A stretch of DNA of 64,000 nt. Source: Paulinella micropora. Taxonomy: Eukaryota; Cercozoa; Imbricatea; Euglyphida. This document shows, one piece after another, positions 20,546 to 37,499 of this stretch. Within the stretch, counting starts at the first letter, position 1, and each line of letters begins with the position of its first letter. Location: the NCBI GenBank assembly GCA_009731375.1, contig BJOX01000187.1, positions 458,789 through 522,788 on the forward strand, in the 5' to 3' direction. Both the position numbers and the translations under genes were made by a program. The notes under the pieces are model-generated. The model had not been told where the DNA came from and did no database searches. It saw nothing but the letters and a program-made list of their open reading frames with translations.

Positions 20546-21172
20546 TTGGTGGAGACCCCAGCCACTCAGTGGGGCTGGGCTTGGGCCAAGAAGACCTATA
20601 TCTGGGGTGGGTTTCCGGACAAGGTCCGACGAGGCCAGGTGCAAGACGTGAGCGAACCCATATGGGTTAAGAAGCAGAAGAAGAACGGACCAGCCCACTG
20701 GGTAAAGTTTGAGGATGACGACTCCCCAGACAGTATGTTGGACTCGGAGATCGTCAAGTATCTTACCGACGGTCCGGAGACCGCCCATGCCGCTACGTTC
20801 ACTAGACCGGTGAGTGAGAAGCAAGCCGACGAGCTAGGGTACTGGGACGACGCCCGAGCCGAGGATATGGCTACGCTCTGGGAGAAAGGTTGCTTCCGGA
20901 GAGTCCGGGCCGACTTGGTAGACAAGAAAGACATTTGTGAAGGGCGGTTCGTTGATGCCACCAAAGAAGCAGGGGGGAGAGATCCTAAAGTTCAAAAGCT
21001 GATGGACGGCCAAGGGGTTTTCCATGATACAGGGATGGCATTTTGGGAAACGGGACTTCCCAACCCCGTGTGCCCAAACCATCTTGATGCTTTTCGCCCT
21101 AACGGTGTTCTTTGGCTTAGTCTTGTCAAAGTGGGACTTTGGCACCGCATACACAGAGGTGTCTGCAGCTGA
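20546..21172 (+). CDS. Copia-type reverse transcriptase, N-terminal fragment
   Basis: 208 codons. ELGYWDDARAEDMATLWEKG corresponds to the start of Copia RT, where the family has a motif with 'W' before the first strand. The RT continues in the overlapping frame at 21024. Confidence 0.7.
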   Translation: MVETPATQWGWAWAKKTYIWGGFPDKVRRGQVQDVSEPIWVKKQKKNGPAHWVKFEDDDSPDSMLDSEIVKYLTDGPETAHAATFTRPVSEKQADELGYWDDARAEDMATLWEKGCFRRVRADLVDKKDICEGRFVDATKEAGGRDPKVQKLMDGQGVFHDTGMAFWETGLPNPVCPNHLDAFRPNGVLWLSLVKVGLWHRIHRGVCS

Positions 21173-21458
21173 GCAGGGGTATCGCCCCAGTTACATCGTA
21201 CCACCGTTTGGTTTAGAAGAGCCGGGGTATGTGTGGGAAATGCTTAAAGCCCTCTATGGCAGACCGGACGCGGGCCGCAAATGGTGGCGGGACAAGCTAG
21301 TCCCGTTCTTGGAAGGTTTGGGCTTTAAGGCTCATGTCGCTTTTCCTTGCTTCTTTTGGCGTTGGCTACCCGGTAAAGACAAACCGGACTTTGTGTTCGT
21401 GCACGTCGACGACATGATGGGAGCGTTCAGTGGTAAGATGTCGAAACGGAGTTCTTAG
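21024..21458 (+). CDS. Copia-type reverse transcriptase, catalytic fragment
   Basis: 144 codons with LSKWDFGTAYTEV (motif A), LKALYGRPDAGRKWWRD, and FVFVHVDDMMGAF, the YVDD-type catalytic pair in the form HVDD. Confidence 0.85.
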   Translation: MIQGWHFGKRDFPTPCAQTILMLFALTVFFGLVLSKWDFGTAYTEVSAAEQGYRPSYIVPPFGLEEPGYVWEMLKALYGRPDAGRKWWRDKLVPFLEGLGFKAHVAFPCFFWRWLPGKDKPDFVFVHVDDMMGAFSGKMSKRSS

Positions 21459-21475
21459 CTGCCGGTAAGAAGGCC

Positions 21476-22429
21476 TTGGGGGTCTTTAAGCAAGAGGCGC
21501 CGACCAGGGTGGTAGGCTTGAACATCGAAGATAAGGAAGACTGTCGGTTAGGCCGTACAATCAAGATCTCTCAGGAGGACTTTATCAAGGAGGCCGTTGA
21601 GAAGCTCCAGTGCACCAATCTAGCTTGTGTCGACTCGCCGTGGTTTATGCCGGGGGTGCGGGCCGGAAAGCAGTCCGTGTTAGAGCAGTTCTCGCCGCAG
21701 CACATCGTAGGTGTCCTCTTGTGGACACGTATCACTCGGCATGAGGTGTTGGGCCCGCTCGGGGAGGTAGCGACCCATGCCTCCAAGCCCGAGTTGTTCA
21801 ATTATCAGCAAGCCGAGCAGGTTGTGCGGTACCTTAACGGTACGCGTTCAAAAGGCATTAGCTTTACTAAAGCGAACGGCACCCGCTTGATGTCGTGGGC
21901 CGACTCAAGTTGGAAGGGTACGCCGGAAGATGGCCGCGCCCGGTTGGCGGGCTTTCACTTCTTTATGGGTGGCTCAGTGGTCCCCTTCTGCATGAAACGG
22001 AACGTGTCGGTGGTCCTCCCAAAGGACGCGGCCCTGCGTGCGCGTGTGGAAGAGAAGGCGCGAGCGCTGAGCGACGAGCTGGTGGCGGCTGTGCCCGGCA
22101 GCGGGGACCCAGAAGAGGCGGCGGTCGGCGCGCGTCTGGTGCCAGCGGCACCCGAAGCCTCCTCATGTGAGGCGGAGGTTTATGCAATGGTGGAGTCTTA
22201 TCATGGACAAGGCAAGATTGTGAACTTTGTGCAGGGAATCGCAGACGGCCGGGTCGCGGACGCCATGGGGCAGTACGGGTGGGGGCAGCCCCCCATCCTG
22301 TACGGCGACAACCAGGGAGTTGGGACATGTGGACCTGCGATGCGCCATCATCAACCAGAAGGTGGACGCCGGACTCGTTGTCAACGAGAAGGTGGGCTCA
22401 ACCGACAATCTGGCCGACATCAACACTAA
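21476..22429 (+). CDS. Copia-type RT C-terminus and RNase H
   Basis: 317 codons: VVGLNIE, then ADSSWKG, SSCEAEVYAMVE and YGDNQG of RNase H. Between FCMKRNVSVV and SSCEAEV there are about 55 extra residues rich in Ala/Glu/Arg and unusually GC-rich, where Copia elements normally have only a few. Confidence 0.82.
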   Translation: MGVFKQEAPTRVVGLNIEDKEDCRLGRTIKISQEDFIKEAVEKLQCTNLACVDSPWFMPGVRAGKQSVLEQFSPQHIVGVLLWTRITRHEVLGPLGEVATHASKPELFNYQQAEQVVRYLNGTRSKGISFTKANGTRLMSWADSSWKGTPEDGRARLAGFHFFMGGSVVPFCMKRNVSVVLPKDAALRARVEEKARALSDELVAAVPGSGDPEEAAVGARLVPAAPEASSCEAEVYAMVESYHGQGKIVNFVQGIADGRVADAMGQYGWGQPPILYGDNQGVGTCGPAMRHHQPEGGRRTRCQREGGLNRQSGRHQH

Positions 22430-22484
22430 GGCTATGCGGGGCGAGCCTTACGACCGTCGAGTTCGGCACGTGGCTCAGGATTAA
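22227..22484 (+). CDS. Copia-type RNase H extreme C-terminus
   Basis: The frame overlapping the previous one carries LRCAIINQKVDAGLVVNEKV and STDNLADINTKAM, the conserved end of Copia pol, and stops at TAA 22482-22484. Confidence 0.8.
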   Translation: MCRESQTAGSRTPWGSTGGGSPPSCTATTRELGHVDLRCAIINQKVDAGLVVNEKVGSTDNLADINTKAMRGEPYDRRVRHVAQD

Positions 22485-22836
22485 AGACTCGGGGACTCCG
22501 CTCCCTCTTAGAGGGACAAATCCCCGACAGCAGGACTTTCTACAACGTGGACTTTGGGTAGGACTCTTGTCAGGCTCCCGGTGGTCCGGGGATAGATATT
22601 AACAATTAGGTGACTAGATTGCCGAACTCCACAAGCTCTATTATTCCTAACAGCTCTGTTTAAAACTCGTTTTCTTTGCCGTCCGGGTCGTAACATAAAC
22701 CCTCTTTCACTACTATCTTTTCTGCTCCCTTCGTTAACGCATATAGCAACCTATCTATTTCCGTCCTCTCAAGTCTTTGATGTCCTTAGCTTTTCCCCTT
22801 AGCTTTTCCCTCAAGTGTCTGAACTCACACTCCCAC
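22485..22836. other. Junction between convergent retroelements
   Basis: Copia 3' flank and pyrimidine-rich DNA with repeats of CTTAGCTTTTCCCC near 22787-22857. No LTR identical to the 14-kb region is seen. Confidence 0.4.
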
Positions 22837-23151
22837 TTAGCTTTTCCCCTTAGCTTTCGCACTCTGAGTGGTTTTAGCTGCTCGCTTCTCTAGGACTGTC
22901 TCTCTTGTGATTTGTGGTGTGCCTGCTGCATGCTTTAGAAATACCTCGTTCACAGCCCAAAACACATATGTCAACAGTCCATCTGCCTCGGCTTCTCTCT
23001 CTCCTTGAAGTTCCTTCTTTGTCATTATCACAACATCTCCCGTTTCATCGTCCAAAATACACAGGTTGTTCAGCTGTTCACTTATTCTCTTAAAGTCTTC
23101 AAAGCTTATTACCTTTCCGTGTTCTGTGTCTCTTTTACTGCTCTTCCCCAC
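22837..23151 (-). CDS. Minus-strand element, distal frame
   Basis: 104 codons (VISFEDFKRISEQLNNLCIL, LLTYVFWAVNEVFLKHAAG), ending in a Lys/Ala-rich tail. It is protein-like but unrecognised, and follows the Cys/His frame with a small overlap. Confidence 0.45.
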   Translation of the reverse strand: MGKSSKRDTEHGKVISFEDFKRISEQLNNLCILDDETGDVVIMTKKELQGEREAEADGLLTYVFWAVNEVFLKHAAGTPQITRETVLEKRAAKTTQSAKAKGKS

Positions 23152-23932
23152 AGGTGTTTCGTGTGTGTGTGTCGCTTGTCTGCTCTGTCTGTGACTCTAC
23201 ACTGTCTCCTACTCTATCCAAAGGAGACGGACCTTGTGGTAGTAGCGATGGTGGGCAAGACTTTCTCTCACTTGTCCCTCCTACATGCTCATCAGCCTCA
23301 TCGAAAGCAATCTCTTTTTCAGCTCTAGTCCCGCCGATCCTTGCCTCATTCCCTGGTAAAACAGCATCATTCCGTGAATTTGTACTAACTCCTTTCTTAC
23401 CGGGTTTTTCGACACTTTCCTTGTCTTTTTCTCTGATATTTGCGGGACTTAGCAAGTTTTTCTTCACGGGTTTTGCCGTATCTTTGTGCGAGATTTGCTG
23501 TGCACTCGCCCCCTTTCCCTCCCTCTCTCTCAGTATGCTTATCATCTCACTCTCTGAAGGATAATCGCGGGAAGGACGTGGGCGACGTGAAGGGTCTTGT
23601 GCTAGGTCAATGTCAGGGAATAGTGGGTCTTGACGGGCATGATAACCACATAAGTCTGCATACACTAGCCTCTTTGCTGCCTCACCTGCCTTGCCCCAAC
23701 TCCCCCCCTGTCCAAACCTAACTCCACACTGTTCTCCGTTCCAGTTCAGCCCAGTACAACGAGTGGTTAGTGGGCCTGTGGTGTGGCTCTTAGGAGTGAA
23801 TGTAGTGGGGCGTGGTGTTTCGTTCTTTGTCTGTCTAGAGTTCTGAGGGGGTGTGGGTGTTGGTTTCTCACTTGATTTCCGTTTCTCTTTCTCTTTCACT
23901 TGCGAGGATTTTGGTTGCAATGGTGAGTGCAC
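23135..23932 (-). CDS. Minus-strand element, frame with CxG...C...CxxH motif
   Basis: 265 codons, Lys/Ser/Pro-rich at both ends. The core RCTGLNWNGEQCGVRF ... YADLCGYHARQ has the spacing of small zinc-chelating CxGxxxxGxxCxx...CxxH modules. Function unknown; a nucleic-acid or protein contact is possible. Confidence 0.5.
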   Translation of the reverse strand: MHSPLQPKSSQVKEKEKRKSSEKPTPTPPQNSRQTKNETPRPTTFTPKSHTTGPLTTRCTGLNWNGEQCGVRFGQGGSWGKAGEAAKRLVYADLCGYHARQDPLFPDIDLAQDPSRRPRPSRDYPSESEMISILREREGKGASAQQISHKDTAKPVKKNLLSPANIREKDKESVEKPGKKGVSTNSRNDAVLPGNEARIGGTRAEKEIAFDEADEHVGGTSERKSCPPSLLPQGPSPLDRVGDSVESQTEQTSDTHTRNTCGEEQ

Positions 23933-24070
23933 ACGTTGTGTGTCTCGTGAGATTGTGAGGGCAGGAGTGGTTGTTGTGGAGGTGTCGGGGTGTTGAGCAC
24001 TAGTAAGAGTGCGGTGTGGAGGGTTGTGGGGTCTGTCTCGGAGTGTGTTCGAGCCAAGGCACTCGACAGT

Positions 24071-24103
<33 letters not shown>

Positions 24104-24360
24104 GGGGTTTNNNNNNNNNNTCTTGCGGGTTGATCTAAGGGTTTGTTCTCACTTTGCTCCTTTGGAGGCTCACTATCCTCCTCGCCCTCCTGCTCTGCTT
24201 CACGAGCAATAATGGTTTCCCAAATTTTTATGTTTCCCTCCATTGCTTCTTCTGCACCCTCCATCATGACTAGCCCATACTCTGCTTCTTCTGAGCTGTC
24301 TTCCCCTTCAGACTTATCTCCTTCTTCTTCCTCACCCTCCTCTCCTACTGCTCCCCTCAT
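23896..24360 (-). CDS. Minus-strand element, acidic frame (gap inside)
   Basis: 154 codons, very Glu-rich (EEGEEEEGDKSEGEDSSEEA). It contains poly-C and an N gap at 24111-24120, so its continuity is not certain. Confidence 0.4.
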
Positions 24361-24484
24361 AAGAGTGAATCCTTTGGCTCCTTTCTTTCTAAACTTGCCA
24401 CTCTAAGTCTCTTTGCTTCCCCTTTGTGGAGTCAGAGTGAGCTGTCTTTGGACTAGTTCGTTTGGGGCCTGACTTTTGTTTGGG

Positions 24485-24526
24485 GCAAAAACGCTTTGTG
24501 TATCCAGTCTGATAGCAGTTATAGCA
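24485..24526 (-). CDS. gag zinc knuckle, His replaced by Tyr
   Basis: CYNCYQTGYTKRFC has the CX2CX4(H)X4C spacing of a retroviral-type knuckle, but tyrosine stands where histidine is expected. A one- or two-base shift separates it from the gag frame upstream. Confidence 0.6.
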
Positions 24527-24541
24527 TGACGCAGTCAGCCA

Positions 24542-25023
24542 TCACTCCTGCTCTGAACTATCACTTCCATTCTTGTTGCCCTTGCCCTTCACGTTCTTAG
24601 TCCATTTCTTGTTCTTCTCTCTCTTTTCTCCCTTCTCTCCTCCCTCTCCCTCTCCAAACAGTAGATTCGCTCCCTTACCCTCTCTCTTCCTCTCTTTCTC
24701 CTTCCTACGTTCCTTTCTCAGTCTCTTCTGCTTCGCTTCCCACAACACGTAAATTTCTCTTGCCGACTCTACCATATCATCATGTGTTGGCCTGCTCGCC
24801 GCTGCTAATCTATAATGATAGTTGAGGTATGCGGGCCCATAGGCCTCATGCTCTGCTAGCTTCTCTAACAACCCATTTACTGCTTCCTCTGGCTCAAAGG
24901 GCTTCCCTCTCAGGGCTTCTAGCCAGTTCTTCTGCAGATGTTGTGTTAGATACTCATCCATGTCCTCTGTCGGTCTCTGTCTCATCTCTTTAAATGCTTT
25001 CTCCTCTATGTATCTCGCCGCAC
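24542..25023 (-). CDS. gag capsid-like frame
   Basis: In frame from KYGDLSGAARYIEEKAFKEM through MRQRPTEDMDEYLTQHLQ, which resembles the 'QxPxExxxEYxxxF' helix of retrotransposon gag. It ends in a Lys/Glu-rich stretch before the zinc knuckle. Confidence 0.6.
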
Positions 25024-25159
25024 CACTTAGATCACCGTATTTTGCTTGACAATGCAGACTTTCTCAAACGGGCAATGAACATTCTGCAGCGATGCAGATA
25101 CTGCTGTTTTTCTCTGTATCTCTTCTTTCTCAGCAAGTACACATCCTTGTTGGTTCTTG

Positions 25160-25450
25160 TCATCGCTCTTTTCTTCTTTCTGTTCGCCCTATCCTCCCAA
25201 GCTTTCTTCTCTTCCTTTGAGAGGTCTTTCCAGTTGGCAGGTTTCTCTGTCTGTGTCTTCTGGTCTTGTGGTGTTTGGCTGCTTCTCTGTCTCTGTTGTC
25301 GTGTTTGTTGTGTCTCTGTTTCATCTTCTTCGTCTGATCCTTCCGGTGTGTCTGTAAATCCTTTTTATTCCCGCTAAACACCGGTGTGTGAGACATCAAT
25401 TGTCTCATGCTGATTGCATGGTGCCGAAATTCGTTTCCCCAGCGGCTCAT
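25160..25450 (-). CDS. gag N-terminal frame, basic
   Basis: 96 codons starting MSRWGNEFRHHAISMRQLM. The alternative overlapping frame (NWKDLSKEEKKAWEDRANRK) also looks coding, so a frameshift lies near 25250. Confidence 0.45.
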   Translation of the reverse strand: MSRWGNEFRHHAISMRQLMSHTPVFSGNKKDLQTHRKDQTKKMKQRHNKHDNRDREAAKHHKTRRHRQRNLPTGKTSQRKRRKLGRIGRTERRKER

Positions 25451-25528
25451 AACCGTTGATTAGGTAATACCCGGTCACTCACGAACCTAATACCTTAGAC
25501 GCCGGTTTGCTGAGAGACTCCGTTAGAA

Positions 25529-25540
25529 GCCACGATACCA
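25529..25540 (-). other. Primer-binding-site-like sequence
   Basis: TGGTATCGTGGC on the minus strand begins like the TGGTATC primer-binding sites complementary to initiator-Met tRNA in many Copia elements. The LTR should lie at higher coordinates. Confidence 0.5.
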
Positions 25541-26160
25541 ATCGACACTTTTAATCAGCACGTAGATAGCAGAACTGGCAAACTCAAAGGTAATAATGAA
25601 ACTGAAATAAAGTCCGCACGACTGCAATTATTACACAATGATTAGTGTCCAATCCTGAATGCCAATATGGACCGTTACGTCAGTTACAATTATTGACTAG
25701 AACTATACGGATAAATTACTTACCAGTCACAAAGTAATCACTAAAAGTACAACGTAGTTGTCCTACCAACGAATACAGTTAGCTATCATTACTGGTAATG
25801 ATGGCAACGTCTAAAGCCTTTTAGTCATTGCCACTTTTCCCTGTACGGATGCAACTTTTCTGGCATTTGAGTTCATTTATTTTGGGCTGGTGGCACACTT
25901 GAATGTTGTCAAGTATGATGGTATCATTCATTCAAAAATAACATTCTTTATATTCATATTTTCCCCCCTAACTTAGAGTCAGAAGGTTTATCACTGTATA
26001 TATATAACAGTTTATTCATGGTGTTAATACGAAGCCACAGAGGAAATGATATACGTCAGAGCCACTGATCAATAAGTAAGTGTCCAGACACACACTCCTT
26101 CGCTTTCACCTCCTGGCTGTCTCCATAGATCCTCCCACTCGCCGGCGCATTTCAACCCCC
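25541..26160 (-). other. Candidate LTR and flank
   Basis: AT-rich DNA upstream (minus sense) of the primer-binding site. It should contain the 5' LTR, but there is no second copy in the window to define it and no clear TG...CA border. Confidence 0.3.
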
Positions 26161-26416
26161 AAATTCAACTGAAGATTATTCCCACGCTTACCAAAAGGCA
26201 GTTCCTCACTCTCCTCTTCCACCTACCCCCTCCTTTCCTCCCTCCTACTTCCCTCGTCGCACCCGCGAGTCGGGGACACCAGATAGCTGTCGAGCAAGGC
26301 CACTTGATATACTGAGAGCGGCAGCATAGGAAGGGGGGAAAACAAAACAGGGAAAGGGAGATGAGGAAAGTTGAGAGGAAGAAGGACATGCAACGAAGAC
26401 GAGAAAGTTGGCAAAC

Positions 26417-26420
<4 letters not shown>

Positions 26421-26450
<30 letters not shown>

Positions 26451-26584
26451 AGAAGAAGAAGAAGAAGAAGAAGAAGAAGAAGAAGACGAAGAAGAAGAAG
26501 AAGAAGAAGAAGAAGAAGAAGAAGAAGAAGAAGAAGAAGAAGAAGAAGAAGAAGAAGAAGAAGAAGAAGAAAAAGAAGAAGAAT
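26421..26584. repeat. (GAA)n repeat
   Basis: Nearly pure GAA/AAG repeat of about 160 bp. A flanking region (26161-26420) is unique with no gene seen. Confidence 0.97.
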
Positions 26585-26605
26585 GTTTAAGTTCCCAGAC
26601 CAAGT

Positions 26606-26715
26606 GTTACCAATTGGTAATTTTCTGTAAAATTTCACGCAAAACCAGCTCAGACTGTTTCCAATTGGTAACAAAAAATGTTATCAATTGGTAACAAAAA
26701 TTACCAATTGGAAAC
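26606..26715. repeat. Four CCAATTGG palindromes
   Basis: GTTACCAATTGGTAA (26606), TTTCCAATTGGTAAC (26658), GTTATCAATTGGTAAC (26680) and TTACCAATTGGAAAC (26701) are palindromic or near-palindromic and regularly spaced between GAA and AAT arrays. Confidence 0.85.
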
Positions 26716-26736
26716 TCCGGGAACTGAAACAAGAAG

Positions 26737-26862
26737 AAGAAAAAATAATAATGATAGGCAAGAAGAAGAAGCATAATGATAGCAATAATAATAATAACAA
26801 TAATAATAATAATAATAATAATAACAAGGACAGAGAAGAACCTGAAGAACTAATAATAAATG

Positions 26863-26948
<86 letters not shown>
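26737..26948. repeat. (AAT)n repeat
   Basis: AAT/TAA trinucleotide arrays interrupted at 26825-26865 by CAGAGAAGAACCTGAAGAAC. Confidence 0.95.
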
Positions 26949-26949
<1 letters not shown>

Positions 26950-27176
26950 GTGCTTCTCTGTCAATGGCTGATGCAAATCTGCACATGCGCCTCCATCGTC
27001 TCACCCGTGAGGGGAGTACGAAGAATTGACGATAGGCTCTAATGACACCCCCGCAAGGGCAGTTCCAACACTTCCAGACGGACCGGTATGTTCAATGAAA
27101 ATACTGGTGGCACGGGAATCGAACTGGCGACAGGGCCCAGATGGTAGAACTTGACCACTGGGCTATCACTGTGTCC
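26950..27176 (-). mobile_element. tRNA-related SINE, copy 1
   Basis: Read from 27176 on the minus strand: GGACACAGTGATAGCCCAGT with A box TAGCCCAGTGG (27155-27165) and B box GTTCGATTCC (27115-27124), spaced as in a tRNA gene. A body ending in TTGACAGAGAAGCAC and a (TTA)n tail follow. A second copy is at 46207-46511. It is not a tRNA gene: no anticodon arm can be drawn and a long non-tRNA body follows. Confidence 0.82.

Positions 27177-27251
<75 letters not shown>
27177..27251. repeat. (AAT)n repeat
   Basis: Pure AAT array abutting the 5' end of the SINE, so the element lies inside one AAT tract. Confidence 0.97.
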
Positions 27252-28002
27252 GGTGACTATAACAATAAGGAAAGAGAAGAAACAGAAGGAGAAAAGTAGG
27301 AGGAAGAAGAGAAAGAGGAAGGAGGAGAGGAGGAAGAAGGGAAAGCAGAGGAGGAAGAAGAAGGGAAAGCAGTAGCTGCAACTGTGGCAGCAGCGGCAGC
27401 GGCGGCGGTAGCGCAGATGTGTTACTCTTCAAAATTCTTACTAATATTACTATGATACAACTTGAGTATTCGTTGGCTTCTGAGCAGACACAGATGATTT
27501 TCATTTCTTACTGAAAGGATAAAAACATGTCTTGACAGCGTACTGATGAAACAAGAAGTGATTTCTCTGAATTACACATATTTCTACTTTCCTTGTCTCC
27601 TTATTTCGACAATCCAGACAGCCATTGGTGCATGCATTTGAATGCCGGTTGGTATGAATATATTTTAGCCAGGAGGCTAGCTGAAGACTTGCATAGTCTG
27701 ATTTCCAAGTTGATTGAAAATAGATGTATGCCGGTACCCACCCCGAAAAAACCAGGGACTTTGCAAGCAATCAGTAAAAATCAGTGAAAATCATTCAAAA
27801 ATATTCGTAAATTAAGATAAATTTTACTAAATGTTCACGGAATTTTTTTCTGTCGTTTTGACTGTGTTACAACAACAACAACAACAAGTCAATATCATTA
27901 CGTATTACATGTTATATGTTCCACTATGGTAGTGGTGGTGATTGTGTTATTATATAGCGAAGGAGGAAATGAGAGGAAGGGTCCTTTCTTGTTTCATTTT
28001 AT
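27252..28002. other. Purine-rich then low-copy DNA
   Basis: 27275-27375 is GGA/GAA-rich. The remainder is unique, AT-rich and without a supportable gene. Confidence 0.4.
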
Positions 28003-28045
28003 TATATATATATATATATATATACATATATATACAAATATACAT

Positions 28046-28076
<31 letters not shown>

Positions 28077-28134
28077 CATATATATATATATGTATATATA
28101 TATAATATATATTCGTATATACATATATACAAAT

Positions 28135-28200
<66 letters not shown>

Positions 28201-28375
28201 CAGATTGTACGATAGATAGATATATAGCCATATCAAAATCTATCTATCTATGTATCAATCTATCTGCGTTATCTGTTTGTCTTCCTACCTGCCTACCTAC
28301 CTACCTATCTATCTTCCTTCGATCTATCTATCTACCCATCTATCTACCTATCTATCTACCTACCTACCTACCTAC

Positions 28376-28458
<83 letters not shown>

Positions 28459-28482
28459 CCTTCTAGCTACCTATCTATCTGT
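28003..28482. repeat. TA, CA, CATA and TATC repeats
   Basis: TA/CATA-rich stretch followed by a TATC/CCTA array from about 28230. Confidence 0.95.
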
Positions 28483-28882
28483 TTGATCGGAATACCCGTC
28501 CTCGTTTTTCTGAGATCTTGATCCCGAGAGAACAGAAAGGGAGTAGAGCAGGAGGAGGAGCGAGAAGGAGGAGGAGCGAGAAGGAGGAGGAGCGAGAAGG
28601 AGGAGCAGGAAGAGGGAAGAAGAAGAAAAAGAAGAAGAAGAAGAAGAAGAAGAAGAAGAAGAAGAAGAAGAAGAAGAAGAAGAAGAAGAAGAAGAAGAAG
28701 AAGAAGAAGAAGAAGAAGAAGACGAAGAAGAAGAAGAAGAAGAAGAAGAAGAAGAAGAAGAAGAAGAAGGAGAAGAAGAAGGAGGAGAAGAAGGAGAAGA
28801 AGAAGAAGAAGAAGAAGAAGAAGAAGAAGAAGAAGAAGAAGAAGAAGAAAAGGAGGAGGAGGAGAGGAAGAAGAAGAACATT

Positions 28883-35312
<6,430 letters not shown>

Positions 35313-35809
35313 TCTTGTGGATACATACTTCTAGACTCTTCCCTCAAAAGCGCATGTGATGCCTGTATCCATACTTCCTGTCCAATGTGTTCATCGGCAC
35401 CCGACATGACCTAGGAAAATTCAAGTGGAAAACACGGCAAAATAAAAAAGGAAAAAACGTATGAGGGTAGCGAAGTGGATGTAAGAATGTGATAAGTAGA
35501 CAATATCTCATGAGTATGTAGTAGATGAACATTGCATACCAACAATTTTGAAACACCCTGAGGCGGTCAGAAGCAAAATCGAAAAAGCACACGTTTGTGG
35601 CAAGTTCACGGAAACGAGTCGCTCGTATAAGCGACTATCGCTCGTATAAGTTGTGTAACGGACGAAGGGTTAAAGGGGGGGGGGAGTGGGGAGAGTGGGG
35701 AGTCCTTGGAAAAAAAATTTGGTACATATATTATACCCCTGCCGTGCTACCAGAAGGTACGGGGCCCCGAGAGGGCGGTGTGCTGCATATCAGGACGAGT
35801 GGATATGGT

Positions 35810-35812
<3 letters not shown>
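35313..35812. other. Upstream region of exon A
   Basis: Low-copy DNA with paired GCTCGTATAAG elements (35623-35650) and a G-rich run at 35672-35700. Possible promoter for the minus gene; no core element assigned. Confidence 0.3.
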
Positions 35813-35846
<34 letters not shown>

Positions 35847-36185
35847 CTCCTCCTCCTCCTCCTCTTCTTCTTCTTCTTCTTCTTCTTCTTCTTCTTCTTC
35901 TTCTTCTTCTTCTTCTTCTTCTTCTTCTTCTTCTTCTTCTTCTTCTTCTTCTTCTTCTTCTTCTTCTTCTTCTTCTTCTTCTTCGTCTTCGTCTTCGTCT
36001 TCGTCTTCGTCTTCGTCTTCGTCTTCTTCTTCGTCTTCTTCTTCTTCTTCGTCTTCTTCTTCTTCTTCTTCTTCTTCTTCTTCTTCTTCTTCTTCTTCTT
36101 CTTCTTCTTCTTCTTCTTCTTCTTCTTCTTCTTCTTCTTCTTCTTCTTCTTCTTCTTCTTCTTCTTCTTCTTCTTCTTCTTCTTC
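35813..36185. repeat. (CT)n and (CTT)n pyrimidine tract
   Basis: About 370 bp pure pyrimidine except for CTTCGT units at 35985-36050. Confidence 0.97.
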
Positions 36186-36327
36186 TATTTAGAATAACGA
36201 ATTATTCAAGGAGACCCACTAAAACTTAATACTGCGAAAAGTATTAAATTAACCTAGGTAGTGACCTTCAAAGTCTTAATATATCTGTGAGGATAAAGGG
36301 AAAACCTAATTAATACTGTAATATAAC

Positions 36328-37150
<823 letters not shown>

Positions 37151-37288
37151 ATAGGTCGATAGATGCCGCATTATCTAACACATTTCATCGCAGGCATAGA
37201 GGCAAGGCCGCCGATACTATAGATAGCTATCCCATATCTATGCAAGTATCACACTTATACTAAAGCTAGATATTTCACATGCACGTAC

Positions 37289-37404
37289 GCATGTCCATTG
37301 CTCTATGTCTATGTCTATGTCTATGTCTATGTCTATGTCTATGTCTATGTGTCTATGTGTCTATGTGACTATGTCTACATGTCTGTCGCAGGCCAACACG
37401 GGTA

Positions 37405-37499
<95 letters not shown>

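Larger units (their letters stand above)
14441..22610 (+). mobile_element. Copia-type (Ty1/Copia) LTR retrotransposon, frameshifted
   Basis: Ordered remains of gag, protease, integrase, reverse transcriptase and RNase H in the Copia order (integrase before RT). All lie on the plus strand but across three frames, with at least eight shifts and an amber stop in integrase, so it is inactive. No matching long terminal repeats were found at either end, so outer limits are approximate. GC content and codon use are clearly higher than in flanking DNA. Confidence 0.85.
22837..25540 (-). mobile_element. gag-bearing remnant of an LTR element (minus)
   Basis: Minus-strand frames in order from 25450 down: an N-terminal basic part, a gag capsid segment, a zinc knuckle, and acidic/Ser-rich frames. 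They are preceded at 25529-25540 by a primer-binding-site-like TGGTATCGTGGC. No protease, integrase or RT follows before the convergent Copia element, so it is truncated or non-autonomous. Confidence 0.55.

Noticed and set aside
14441-25540. A single retrotransposon combining the plus Copia pol and the minus gag
   Set aside because: They are on opposite strands, the Copia element has its own gag, and the minus gag has its own primer-binding site.
27109-27176. tRNA gene on the minus strand
   Set aside because: A and B boxes fit, but no anticodon arm or closed acceptor stem can be drawn. The same 3' body occurs at 46207-46511, which marks a SINE.
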